Source: Meandrina meandrites
Taxonomy: Eukaryota; Cnidaria; Anthozoa; Scleractinia; Meandrinidae
DNA: 64,000 nt
NCBI GenBank assembly: GCA_963693305.1
Contig: OY855905.1
Coordinates: 20,154,437 to 20,218,436 of the forward strand
Reading direction: 5' to 3'
Part shown: positions 43,076 through 51,385 of the stretch, in pieces
How the letters are laid out: each line of letters begins with the position of its first letter
Numbering within the stretch: position 1 is the stretch's first letter
The notes under the pieces: model-generated
The model's input: the letters and a program-made list of their open reading frames with translations, nothing else
The model's database searches: none
Told to the model about the DNA's origin: nothing
Position numbers and translations under genes: made by a program

Positions 43076-43933
43076 ATGGAGGTATACTGCGTGAAGGAAA
43101 AGCGTTTCACACCCAACGTACCGGGAAGCGAAAAAAACACTACCACAAAAAATGGTAGAAGGCTGCTTAAAGTAAAATGCGCAAGTTGTGGCATTACCAA
43201 AACACGATTCGTTTCTAATAAAACGCAAAGTGGTGGTGATTATGATATGAGAATTTATGCGGGTAATCGAGTAGATGACCCAACAAACCCTCTTTACCAA
43301 CGTGGTGGGGCTTTTGACATTCATAAAGCTATTGGCAAGCTGCCCTAGCCAAAAAAGGGGTGGACGCTTCCGGGCCACAACTACACAGGACCGTACAATC
43401 CCCTTGAAAAACAGCTTTCTTACGACCCCAAGACGGGAAAGATCTTAAAGATTTATCAGCAACCCACAGGTGCCACGGACGCAGTTTCAATGCAGCATGA
43501 TGTTGATTATGCCGTCTGCGCAGGCAAGAAAAACGAAAAAAGCTGTAAACATGATGCAGACAAAAAAATGGTGAAGGCGCTTGACGCTATTCCCAAAAAC
43601 AAACGGCAATGGGGTCACGCCGCGGCGCGCAACGCAATCAGCTCGAAGCAAAAAGTAGGATTGGGTGTCGGTGAAACGATCAATAAAAATATTGGTGAAA
43701 AGATTCCGGGCTTTCAACCGGCTCAAGATGTGGCTGCTGCAATCATGGCTGTCACAGGTGGTGATAAGGATTTGTTTAAAAAGTATTGGAGTGGTGCCAT
43801 CGCAAAAGGTGCCTTTAACAAGAAAACCGGTCTGTTTAGCAAAAAGTTTTGGACACACCCTAAAAATACAACTGGGCCATGTAATCGGGTTGTATATAAA
43901 AATGGAAAATGGCATAACCAATATTGCGACTAA
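43076..43933 (+). pseudogene. Polinton zinc-ribbon plus phospholipase A2-like protein, interrupted by in-frame TAG
   Basis: The frame from the ATG at 43076 runs to a TAA at 43931-43933 with a single TAG at 43346-43348 (codon 91). Codons 1-60 repeat the zinc-ribbon module of 42439-43047. After the TAG, the same frame carries a parvovirus-VP1-type PLA2 signature: YTGPYNPLE (calcium-binding loop region) and MQHDVDYAVC (catalytic His-Asp). A basic C-terminal half follows. In parvoviruses this domain acts during endosomal escape; similar domains are reported in adintoviruses (from memory). The TAG may be a real lesion, a sequencing error, or a read-through site. Confidence 0.8.
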
Positions 43934-43948
43934 AATATTTTTAACACA

Positions 43949-43956
43949 TATATAAG
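43949..43956 (+). promoter_or_regulatory. TATATAAG start-proximal motif (membrane protein gene)
   Basis: TATATAAG with 2 nt to the ATG at 43959. Confidence 0.6.
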
Positions 43957-43958
43957 AA

Positions 43959-44471
43959 ATGGATTCTGCAACAAAATTCCGGCGGGATGAAATAGAAATG
44001 ATAAAGAAAAATCTTGAAAACCAGTTGGTGCATTACTACCAAACCTCAGCCAAATTCAAACGGTGGCACACGCGGTGTCAAACAGTATGTGCGTTAACAG
44101 GTGGAGTTGCTACCATTCTTACAAGCTCTGGGTTGGCCGCTTCTCTTTCTGTGGTTGGCGTTGTTGTTGGCGCCCCTTTAATCGCAACTGCCACCTTGTT
44201 TTCATTGGTGTCAACCTCCTCCATCGTAACCGTCAAATTTTTCCTGCGTAAAGCGAAAAAACACGAAAAAATACAAACTTTGGCTGAAGCTACGCTGAGC
44301 ACGATCAACTCTCTCATATCAACCGCTCTTGAAGATGGTGAAATCTCTGACGGCGAGTATCAAGATATTGTCAAAAAGTACAACACCTTTACTACTGCAA
44401 AGACAAAACTGCGGTTTTCAAACCACACTGACAGTGGGGGTAAAAGAACATCTAAGACAACTTCTGTTTAA
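43959..44471 (+). CDS. Polinton two-helix membrane protein
   Basis: 170 residues. A charged, helical N-terminus (residues 1-42, with LVHYYQTSAKFKRWH) is followed by two adjacent hydrophobic helices (about 44-66 and 68-95, joined at VVGAPL), then an acidic/basic helical region (STALEDGEISDGEYQDIVKK). There is no signal peptide. The layout resembles SLATT-type 2TM domains that form pores, but I see no diagnostic residue, so this is only a comparison. Its last 54 bases overlap the convergent gene 44418-45026. Possible roles: membrane remodelling at entry or exit. Confidence 0.65.
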   Translation: MDSATKFRRDEIEMIKKNLENQLVHYYQTSAKFKRWHTRCQTVCALTGGVATILTSSGLAASLSVVGVVVGAPLIATATLFSLVSTSSIVTVKFFLRKAKKHEKIQTLAEATLSTINSLISTALEDGEISDGEYQDIVKKYNTFTTAKTKLRFSNHTDSGGKRTSKTTSV

Positions 44472-45026
44472 TCGTGGTGGGAAAACCTGATACCTGTAAC
44501 AAATAATTTGTTTTAACATTTCTTCTCTCCACCATTTGTTAAAACTTTTTTTAGCTTTATTTCTGGTTTGTTCCATCTTCGGCAAACATTTCGTGAGCTT
44601 TTCCAGTATTGCATTTTTCGCCGGCCAATCCCTTGTTGTGACCTTTTGAAAATAGTTGTATAAAAAACAAACGTAGTTACACGATCCGGGGTAGCAGCTC
44701 AGTTGCTGATGCCGCTTGAACTGGTAAATGACATTACCTAAAAAGGTCAACCCCATATTGTCACCGACCTGATCTAAAGAAATGCCGGTTTTTTTTAGTA
44801 CCGCAATTAAATACCATAATTTGGGGTGGTCTCTCACCTCTTCATGGGGCTCATCCGGCAGTGGGGGTTCCCATGAGTAAAAGTCAAGATCTTTTTCGGG
44901 TTTGATTTCTTTTATTTTCGCTTCCGCCTCTTTCACCCACATTTCGTCAAGCTCTTGGAGGCTTTGTTGTCCTCCGAACATCTTTGGAAAAGGGGAAGGG
45001 GAATCAAAACTCATTTTTGTATCCAT
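44418..45026 (-). CDS. Polinton hypothetical protein, minus strand
   Basis: 202 residues from the ATG at 45026 (MDTKMSF), which directly follows TATATAC on the minus strand; an upstream ATG at 45044 would put the motif inside the gene and is less likely. The N-terminal part is acidic (KDLDFYSWEPPLPDEPHEE). The middle has NMGLTFLGNVIYQFKRHQ and a CYPGSCNYVCFLYNYF cysteine-rich hydrophobic stretch, and the C-terminus is basic. No family recognised. It is divergent from the integrase and convergent with the membrane protein. Confidence 0.6.
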   Translation of the reverse strand: MDTKMSFDSPSPFPKMFGGQQSLQELDEMWVKEAEAKIKEIKPEKDLDFYSWEPPLPDEPHEEVRDHPKLWYLIAVLKKTGISLDQVGDNMGLTFLGNVIYQFKRHQQLSCYPGSCNYVCFLYNYFQKVTTRDWPAKNAILEKLTKCLPKMEQTRNKAKKSFNKWWREEMLKQIICYRYQVFPPRLNRSCLRCSFTPTVSVV

Positions 45027-45027
45027 G

Positions 45028-45033
45028 TATATA
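45028..45033 (-). promoter_or_regulatory. TATATA between minus-strand gene and integrase
   Basis: On the minus strand TATATAC touches the ATG at 45026; on the plus strand the same block is 21 nt before the integrase ATG. It may serve both. Confidence 0.5.
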
Positions 45034-45054
45034 TGGCCGCGCATAATTATTTAA

Positions 45055-46056
45055 ATGGATAAAAAATTGGAGCGGCGTTACTACAGTCCACAAGGTTACT
45101 GGAAAGGCATTTCTGCCATTAAAAAATTAGCGGTTGCTGCGAAGGTACCTGAAGTTGTTGCCAAAGAATGGTTGTTCAAACAAGCGCTCTGGCAGATCTA
45201 CCTCCCCGCACCGCGCTACATTCCTCGTCTAAAATTCGACGTGCCTACACCCAACAAAGTGCATCAGGCAGATCTTCTTTTTCTGCCACATGACACAGTG
45301 GATAGCAACTCAGTTGCTAAAACTTACAAATACGCGCTTACCGTTGTTGATGTTGCCAGCAGATTCAAAGAAGCTCAGCCTTTAACTTCTAAAAACTCTG
45401 ATGAGGTTGCCAAAGCTTTTAAGACAATTTATACACGTGGACCTTTGAAATGGCCTGAACTGTTGCAGGTTGATCCTGGGCGTGAATTTATGGGCGCTGT
45501 TACGAAAGAAATGGAAAATCACAAAACTTCTATCAGACGTGGCCATCCTGAAATACATAGAGACCAAGCTATTGTTGAACGTTTCAATCGTACTTTGGCT
45601 GAGCGTTTGTTTGGCCACCAGTACGCGGTTGAAATGCGTTCACCTGAGGGTTTGAGGTCCACTGAGTGGGTAAAAAGGCTTCCCAAAGTTGTTTCTGCTC
45701 TGAACAACCAAGTCACTCGATTGATTGGTATGAAACCTGCTGCCGCAATCAAGAAAAAAAATGTTTATGCAGAACCATCAACTAAATATTTGAGACCTGT
45801 TGGAGAAAATGAAAAAAAGCTCCCATCCAACGCTATGCTTCGGTATTTGTACGAACCTGGTGAGCTTGAAGGTGGGACAAAAAGAGCCACTGATCCAATC
45901 TGGTCTTTAGATGTCTTTAACCTTGAACGTTCTTTTACCAAACCGAATCAGCCCGTTCTCTACTATTTACGCGACGGACCCAAACGTGGTTTTGTACGTG
46001 AAGAACTGCTTGTTGTACCTCCAAACACACAATTACCCCCAACTAATGTAAATTAG
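45055..46056 (+). CDS. Polinton integrase (retroviral type, DDE)
   Basis: 333 residues, intact. Catalytic residues: Asp73 (HQADLLFLP), Asp140 (LLQVDPGREF) and Glu175 (QAIVERFNRT), giving the DD35E-like spacing of rve integrases. The C-terminus (PVLYYLRDGPKRGFVREELL) resembles the chromodomain/SH3-like tail region of Polinton integrases. No clear HHCC zinc-binding N-terminus is visible. Known role: insertion of the linear genome with a 6-bp stagger, consistent with the CATAAA duplication here. It converges on PolB; the ORFs overlap by 4 bases. Confidence 0.95.
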   Translation: MDKKLERRYYSPQGYWKGISAIKKLAVAAKVPEVVAKEWLFKQALWQIYLPAPRYIPRLKFDVPTPNKVHQADLLFLPHDTVDSNSVAKTYKYALTVVDVASRFKEAQPLTSKNSDEVAKAFKTIYTRGPLKWPELLQVDPGREFMGAVTKEMENHKTSIRRGHPEIHRDQAIVERFNRTLAERLFGHQYAVEMRSPEGLRSTEWVKRLPKVVSALNNQVTRLIGMKPAAAIKKKNVYAEPSTKYLRPVGENEKKLPSNAMLRYLYEPGELEGGTKRATDPIWSLDVFNLERSFTKPNQPVLYYLRDGPKRGFVREELLVVPPNTQLPPTNVN

Positions 46057-49000
46057 ATATGGTATTCAATTGGTTCCGTATGAATCCCGTCTGGTAAAAC
46101 CCATCTTTTGTCATAATATGCGCTCAACCCCAGCTTCTCTTGCTCGTACGTTACCATATTCCCGTCCCGCATCCGGAATCCGCGGTTTGTTGCCATGTCT
46201 TTGTTTCCATTTAGCGCTGCCTTGAAACGGTGCCAGTTGATCTCGTTTTGCCTCTTTGACATCCCCTTTGAGCTCAGTTTCTTCTTTTTTGCTTCCCCAT
46301 CTTCTGTATAATAACATTTGGAGCACAGCGCGATCATCCGCTCCCCTTCGAATTCTTTTTTGAACAGTCCCGGCGTTCTCCCGCTCCATTTGTCCCATGC
46401 CAGCCAGTTCTTTTTTTCTTTCTCGAATTCTTCTCTCATATCTGGTTTCACAATGTCTTCCAGACTCTTTCCTGAGATTGCGAGGTAGTTGCTGTCTGTA
46501 TCCATCTGGATCAGCTCGAAATCTTTCCTGTCCAAGTACCTATCCAGGAAGTCGTAGTAAAATTCAAGCATCCTCAACTTGGCTAGCTGATACACCGCTA
46601 TTCCTACCTGAAATGGGCGTCTGATTGTTATCCGTGCTTTTCTACTTTCTAACTCATATGCTTCTCCAATCTCATCCAAGTCTGAAAAGTATGCGCTTCT
46701 CAATGCTCTGTCCACCACCTTTTCATCTTTGGTGTAAATTACGTTTGTTTGCCGCTCTAACGCTTCTATCAGCTTCCCATATCCACTGTTTCCCAGAAGT
46801 TTGAATATATCAGCCAATAGTGCTTTGCTTTTGTCCACATCCCCTGTACGGCGGTTTTCTGTGACTTCTTTCACGAACCATTCGAATATTACTTTCGGCT
46901 CGTAGTCGATCGTCCGGTAGACTCTAGTTATCTTTGCCCCGTGGTTTATGTACCATTGCAGCAGCGGCTCATATAAAAGTATCCTCTGTGCTGACAGCGT
47001 TCCCATTAGTTTCTTGTTTTTCTCCACTAGTTTTCTTCCTGTTGCTCTCAAGTATTCTTTCATATGCTTTGGGACAGCTTTGGTTGGTACCATTTTGTTG
47101 TGAAAGAACGGACACATTTCTTCAAACTTTTGGTGCAAGTGGTTTGGGATTTCTATGTCCACTTCTGCGTACCCGAACCAGCTTTTTTCTTTTAATCTGT
47201 GCGTTAATATTGGGGCAGCATCTACTTGGTACTCGTCCGTGTAGTGCACAACCCTTTCTTTTCCGCATGGCATTTCTCTCAGCATTGTTGAGAGGTACAG
47301 CGCGTTCGCGTCATATCCGAGGATGTTTTGACAAAGTTTCGCGTGGGCTCCTGTTAAAACTTCTCCGTCCCTTGGGACAGTGTATTGATGCGATCTTATC
47401 CGCGTTTTACCTGCTTCATGATATCTTGTGAAGACCAAACTTGGCCCTCCGACTACCGCCCCTTTTAACATCTCATATGCTTCTTTTCTTGGGGCATATA
47501 GTTCCGCTTTGCGTTCTATTGCGCCCTTTAGCAAGTAATGCAAACTCACCCCCGGTATGCTGACTGCGTCTTTCATTATGTCTATCCCCTTCTCTATGTA
47601 AAAGTTTTTCATTTTTTGGAGCGCTTCAAGCCCGGGTGCCACATCCAGATTATTGTAATATTTCAGCCAGTCTTTAAAGGTTTTCATCCCTTTTTCTTTG
47701 AACAGTCTCTGACATTCCTCCCATTCTTTCCGTGTTAGAACGTACTCATTCTTAAGCTTCGAATACCAGTGCAGGTAATCCGGCAATCCTGGGTAATCCA
47801 GCTTTTCTGCGCTGTTAAACCACTCGTATGGGAGCCAGGATTTTGTTGCCTTGCAGTCGTACGCTTCCACCCATTTCGCGTAGCTGATTCCTGGGCCCAA
47901 GTAGTTGATTATGTCCAGGAAACGCAATCTGTCCGTGAGTAAGAACATGATTTTACTCCCATTCTTTGCCACTCTCACTTTGTTGGTTGTACCTGCGAGC
48001 TGTTCCGCGAAGTAATTCTTTATCAGGTTCAAATCATAACTTCCTGAGTTGAAACCGAGTGTTGGCACCTGGTCGCACCATTCTTCTATTTTTTTCCTTT
48101 GATCTTTTGGTATCAGCTCGATGTCTGCCGGCATGAATTCTGCGCGCACTTTTGCTCTGATGTTTTTCTCTCGTCTTTTCAGTTCTTCCATGAACTTTTG
48201 AACCAACACTTTGGGGTTTTTTTCACAGATGTGGGTTGGCTCTCTTTCCAATGTATCGCCCACGCTTACTGAGATTGGTATGTGTTTGTTCTCAATCGTG
48301 AGATTTCCTGTCGGTTCCTTTCGATGGTTTTTGTCTCCGTACGCCTCAAAGTCATACAGAATAGCGTGTGGATAACTTTTTGTTTTTGCCTTTGGTGGTT
48401 CTTCACCATATTTGTCTGCACCTCCTGGGACGAGCCACTGACATGACCAACACTCGATTACTTTGTATCCGGCCTTTCGCAGATGTGCCGTTCTTTTTAC
48501 TGTTGCTTGGTAGAGTTCTTCTACTGTCTTGCCGCCGTGTTCTATTATTTGGTTTCGATCTGGATAACATTTTGGACATCCGTGCCAGCGGCAGCCGTGA
48601 TATTGTAAAACCAACTTTTTCTCATGGTTGTACCCGTCAACCGGCCTTTTCTCTATCCAGCGTTCTCCCCCGCGTCCTGACATTGCGTGCGCTATTTTTA
48701 GATTCCATCGTTTTGCCACGTAATTTAACCACTGTATTGATTCTTTTGATGCGCTGTGTTTCGGGTAAAACGCTTTCTGATATGCTGTCTGTGGCGCTTC
48801 AACTTTTTCACCTGGACAGTGTATTACGGTTTTACCTTGGGCGCATCTTTCTGCGTGACGTTGGAGGTTGCATGCCTTTGTGAATCTTGCGTGGCAATGG
48901 TTGCATTCGTACGTTTTCGCCAGCTTCGTGATGTCTTTTATCAGGAACGCGTGCTCTCCATATAGCCCTATTGTCATGATGTTTTTGATTTGTGGTGCCG

Positions 49001-50075
49001 GGTTTCTCATTAGATGCCAAACTATTGTGGGATTTGTTTCTATACCCATTTCGATTTCATCCGCATTTGCCAGTTCGGGGGTATAAACTCTTATCCCAAG
49101 CCAATCTGAGAAAGGTATGCCCTTGTTCAGGTGCATTTCTACCTTTTCTAGTTCATCAAGTGAGGTTTTTGCGCAATTATTCGGAGCGTTCCTGAGCTTG
49201 TAGAAACTCTTGGCTTGATCTCGGGCTGCTTCTGTACTTCGATCTGGCCTAGCTCCTTTGTGCACAGCTATACAGCGCCATAGACACAGATTGTCCCCAT
49301 AGCTGTCTAGAGCTACCATTGCCTTCCCTCTAGAAGCGTGCGCCAGATTGCGTAGCCAGTCTGGTAAGGGTCCTGTTCCCATCAATGGCTGGCGGTCTAG
49401 CACAACCTTTACATCAACATTGAAATGCGACTCAAAGATCCACTTTGTATCTGGTCTTTCAGTGTTATCCGGGTCCAAACGTACCGCCTCCCTTGCCCTT
49501 ATCCATTCTTCTGCGTCTGCATACGTTTTCATCCATGGGGAGCCCTTATTTTGGTAATAAGTAATCCTAGTCCCATCTTCAATGTTTTCTAAAATATACG
49601 AATAGGCGTGCCTCATGTAAAACGATGTTCCCACGTTCTCCCTTATCTTTTCGATAAACCTGGGTGTGAGGTCTTTGTTTAGACCCACTACAAAACGCCA
49701 CCTCTTGTAACGTCTCCCGCTCTCCTCTACCACACCCTCATATTCCGTGTCGTGGTACAGATCCAGAACCTCGTTCTGATAATCTGTCACGGTTTTCACC
49801 TTGTTCGGTTGGATGGGGTCGAATATTTTCAAAATGGTTTCTTTTCTGTTTCTTTTTCTGTTTCTTGGTGGTGGTGTTGGTTTTAATTTATCAGGCTTTA
49901 GCGGGGTTTTTAATTTTTTATTCACGCCTTCTGGAATTGGTTCTTCCAGCAGAGTATTTATTACATTTTGAATTGTGGGCGTGTCTTCTGCAATTAATTT
50001 TGATAAATAACGCAAATCTTCGGGATCAAGATTTGCAAGCTCTTCTTCCAAAGATCTGAGATCAATTTTGTCCAT
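46053..50075 (-). CDS. Polinton protein-primed family B DNA polymerase
   Basis: 1340 residues, intact. N-terminal region: proline-rich basic segment, then DNLCLWRCIAVH to GEHAFLI (about 260-378), a C2HC finger (C390, C393, H406, C410), and a nuclease-like stretch with VDGY and YHGCRWHGCPKC (about 478-502) typical of Polinton polymerases. Exonuclease: ExoI DFEAYGD (D574, E576), ExoII GFNSGSYD (D680), ExoIII YNNLD (D810). Polymerase: motif A GYDANALYLS (D921), motif B KLLGNSGYG (1091-1099), motif C MDTDSNY (D1191, D1193). Role: replicates the linear element from its termini. The ATG lies 2 nt after TATATA on the minus strand. Confidence 0.97.
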   Translation of the reverse strand: MDKIDLRSLEEELANLDPEDLRYLSKLIAEDTPTIQNVINTLLEEPIPEGVNKKLKTPLKPDKLKPTPPPRNRKRNRKETILKIFDPIQPNKVKTVTDYQNEVLDLYHDTEYEGVVEESGRRYKRWRFVVGLNKDLTPRFIEKIRENVGTSFYMRHAYSYILENIEDGTRITYYQNKGSPWMKTYADAEEWIRAREAVRLDPDNTERPDTKWIFESHFNVDVKVVLDRQPLMGTGPLPDWLRNLAHASRGKAMVALDSYGDNLCLWRCIAVHKGARPDRSTEAARDQAKSFYKLRNAPNNCAKTSLDELEKVEMHLNKGIPFSDWLGIRVYTPELANADEIEMGIETNPTIVWHLMRNPAPQIKNIMTIGLYGEHAFLIKDITKLAKTYECNHCHARFTKACNLQRHAERCAQGKTVIHCPGEKVEAPQTAYQKAFYPKHSASKESIQWLNYVAKRWNLKIAHAMSGRGGERWIEKRPVDGYNHEKKLVLQYHGCRWHGCPKCYPDRNQIIEHGGKTVEELYQATVKRTAHLRKAGYKVIECWSCQWLVPGGADKYGEEPPKAKTKSYPHAILYDFEAYGDKNHRKEPTGNLTIENKHIPISVSVGDTLEREPTHICEKNPKVLVQKFMEELKRREKNIRAKVRAEFMPADIELIPKDQRKKIEEWCDQVPTLGFNSGSYDLNLIKNYFAEQLAGTTNKVRVAKNGSKIMFLLTDRLRFLDIINYLGPGISYAKWVEAYDCKATKSWLPYEWFNSAEKLDYPGLPDYLHWYSKLKNEYVLTRKEWEECQRLFKEKGMKTFKDWLKYYNNLDVAPGLEALQKMKNFYIEKGIDIMKDAVSIPGVSLHYLLKGAIERKAELYAPRKEAYEMLKGAVVGGPSLVFTRYHEAGKTRIRSHQYTVPRDGEVLTGAHAKLCQNILGYDANALYLSTMLREMPCGKERVVHYTDEYQVDAAPILTHRLKEKSWFGYAEVDIEIPNHLHQKFEEMCPFFHNKMVPTKAVPKHMKEYLRATGRKLVEKNKKLMGTLSAQRILLYEPLLQWYINHGAKITRVYRTIDYEPKVIFEWFVKEVTENRRTGDVDKSKALLADIFKLLGNSGYGKLIEALERQTNVIYTKDEKVVDRALRSAYFSDLDEIGEAYELESRKARITIRRPFQVGIAVYQLAKLRMLEFYYDFLDRYLDRKDFELIQMDTDSNYLAISGKSLEDIVKPDMREEFEKEKKNWLAWDKWSGRTPGLFKKEFEGERMIALCSKCYYTEDGEAKKKKLSSKGMSKRQNEINWHRFKAALNGNKDMATNRGFRMRDGNMVTYEQEKLGLSAYYDKRWVLPDGIHTEPIEYHI

Positions 50076-50077
50076 CG

Positions 50078-50083
50078 TATATA
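50078..50083 (-). promoter_or_regulatory. TATATA start-proximal motif (PolB)
   Basis: On the minus strand TATATA with 2 nt (CG) to the PolB ATG at 50075. Confidence 0.55.
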
Positions 50084-50114
50084 ATGCGGAAAATATTTTT
50101 AATTAATTATTAAT

Positions 50115-50341
50115 TGTTGTTACCATTAAGCTACATTCCTCTAAATAGACGTTCCGCGGCTCGGTTTTGTTCTTTTCTTCCAAGTAGTAATATCGGAGTC
50201 CATCAAATACTACTGAGCAGCACCCGCCTTTTGCCTCTTTCCCTAGTACGAAGGGTTTATCCCTGAGTACTAGTCCGGAAAGAGGCAAAAATTAGGCGGG
50301 TGCGCCCGAGGTGGTATTTGATGGACTCCGATATTACTACT
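50115..50341 (-). repeat. Polinton right terminal inverted repeat (self-complementary)
   Basis: Inverse of 33904-34130. Between the two ends the outer 158 bases differ at only a few sites (for example TATTACTACT against TACTACTACT). Like the left end it can fold on itself. Confidence 0.9.
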
Positions 50342-50347
50342 CATAAA
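50342..50347. repeat. Target-site duplication, right (CATAAA)
   Basis: Matches 33898-33903 exactly. Confidence 0.85.
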
Positions 50348-51385
50348 ATTACAATGATGACTACAGTGATATTGACGATAATTCTCTTGTACCATGGCTA
50401 ACGTAATAAATGGTTTTTGCATATTTCATTTCGTGTATTTCTTGTACTCCTCTAATTATGCCTTTTAAAAGTTGAGATTTGGAAGCGTTTTCTTTGGTTC
50501 AGGGGTTGCTTGGAGTGACAGTTGTGAAAAAGAGTATCTAAACCAACTCCCCCGGTTATGCTGGGTCATGACTGTCACCCCTTGCTGGCCCCATGGGTTC
50601 CCCCATCAACGTTTAGTTTCGTCTTTTCACATATCTAAGAGACGGCTGGTTGCCGTCCTATCTTTCCCCCATGAAATTTCGACCTTATTTGACCTGGGAT
50701 TGTTAGCATAACTCCGAGTTTGAAGGAAAGCTGTTCGTTTTTCCATCGTTTTCTCCAGAGTCAATCAGTTGGACCGTTCGACAGGGGAACTCAAGTGGGG
50801 TCGGTAACGGGGTGACAGTTGTAGGTTGACTGGATCATTGTTGTCGGGGAGAGTGTAGTGAGGTAAGACTGTTCACTGTTGTCGGTTTACTTGTGCTGTT
50901 CTGACTTGGCCCCCCATAGGAAACCATCAATGGTCTCTTTGTTTCGAAATGAGTTTTGGGGGATAAGAGCCTATTGATGTTTGGTATTGATGGAACATAT
51001 GTTGATATTTGGAAAAATGTCGCCGCCGACATATTGATGTATCCCTTGGGAATAGATATAGGTGCTGTGCGATGTGTTGTGTGACTTGGCCTCCATATTG
51101 AGACCATCAATGGCCTCTTGTTTCGGATATGAGTATTGGAGGATTAAGAGTCCATTGATGGTTTCCTGAACGGGTGAAGCATAGGTGATTCTAGGTGGGA
51201 GCCGAATTTTCTCCCCAATCTTATAATGCGATGCGATGATTGTTGCAGTGCGGAATAGGATACTGTATAATGCGATGCGATGATTGTTGCAGTGCGGAAT
51301 AGGATACTGTGTAAAATGCCCCGCGGGAAGCTCGGGATTAGAGCCCAGTGTTTCTCGGTTTGTTGGCTACCGAAAAGAAATCAAG
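50348..51385. other. Flank between Polinton and DDRGK1; repeated segments
   Basis: It contains a diverged direct repeat (GACTTGGCCCCCCATA with ACCATCAATGGTCTCTTTGT near 50905-50945, again near 51083-51120) and a 44-bp tandem duplication (TATAATGCGATGCGATGATT at 51222 and 51266). The DDRGK1 promoter must lie here; I see no clear TATA box. Confidence 0.5.

Larger units (their letters stand above)
33904..50341. mobile_element. Complete Polinton/Maverick (adintovirus-like) element, 16.4 kb
   Basis: Seen: 6-bp target duplication, inverted terminal repeats, and genes for protein-primed PolB, retroviral-type integrase, packaging ATPase, adenain-like protease, major capsid and probable penton proteins. 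This is the defining Polinton set, and the size is in the normal 15-20 kb range. Additional genes encode a collagen-like fibre, a PLA2-domain protein, basic proteins and a membrane protein. Core genes are uninterrupted, but three other genes show apparent lesions (see entries). The element sits between the SH2 adaptor gene and DDRGK1 and does not interrupt either coding region. Confidence 0.95.

Noticed and set aside
46934..47431. 165-residue plus-strand ORF opposite PolB
   Set aside because: Antisense shadow with low-complexity hydrophobic composition.
48368..48883. 171-residue plus-strand ORF opposite PolB
   Set aside because: Antisense shadow of the polymerase gene.
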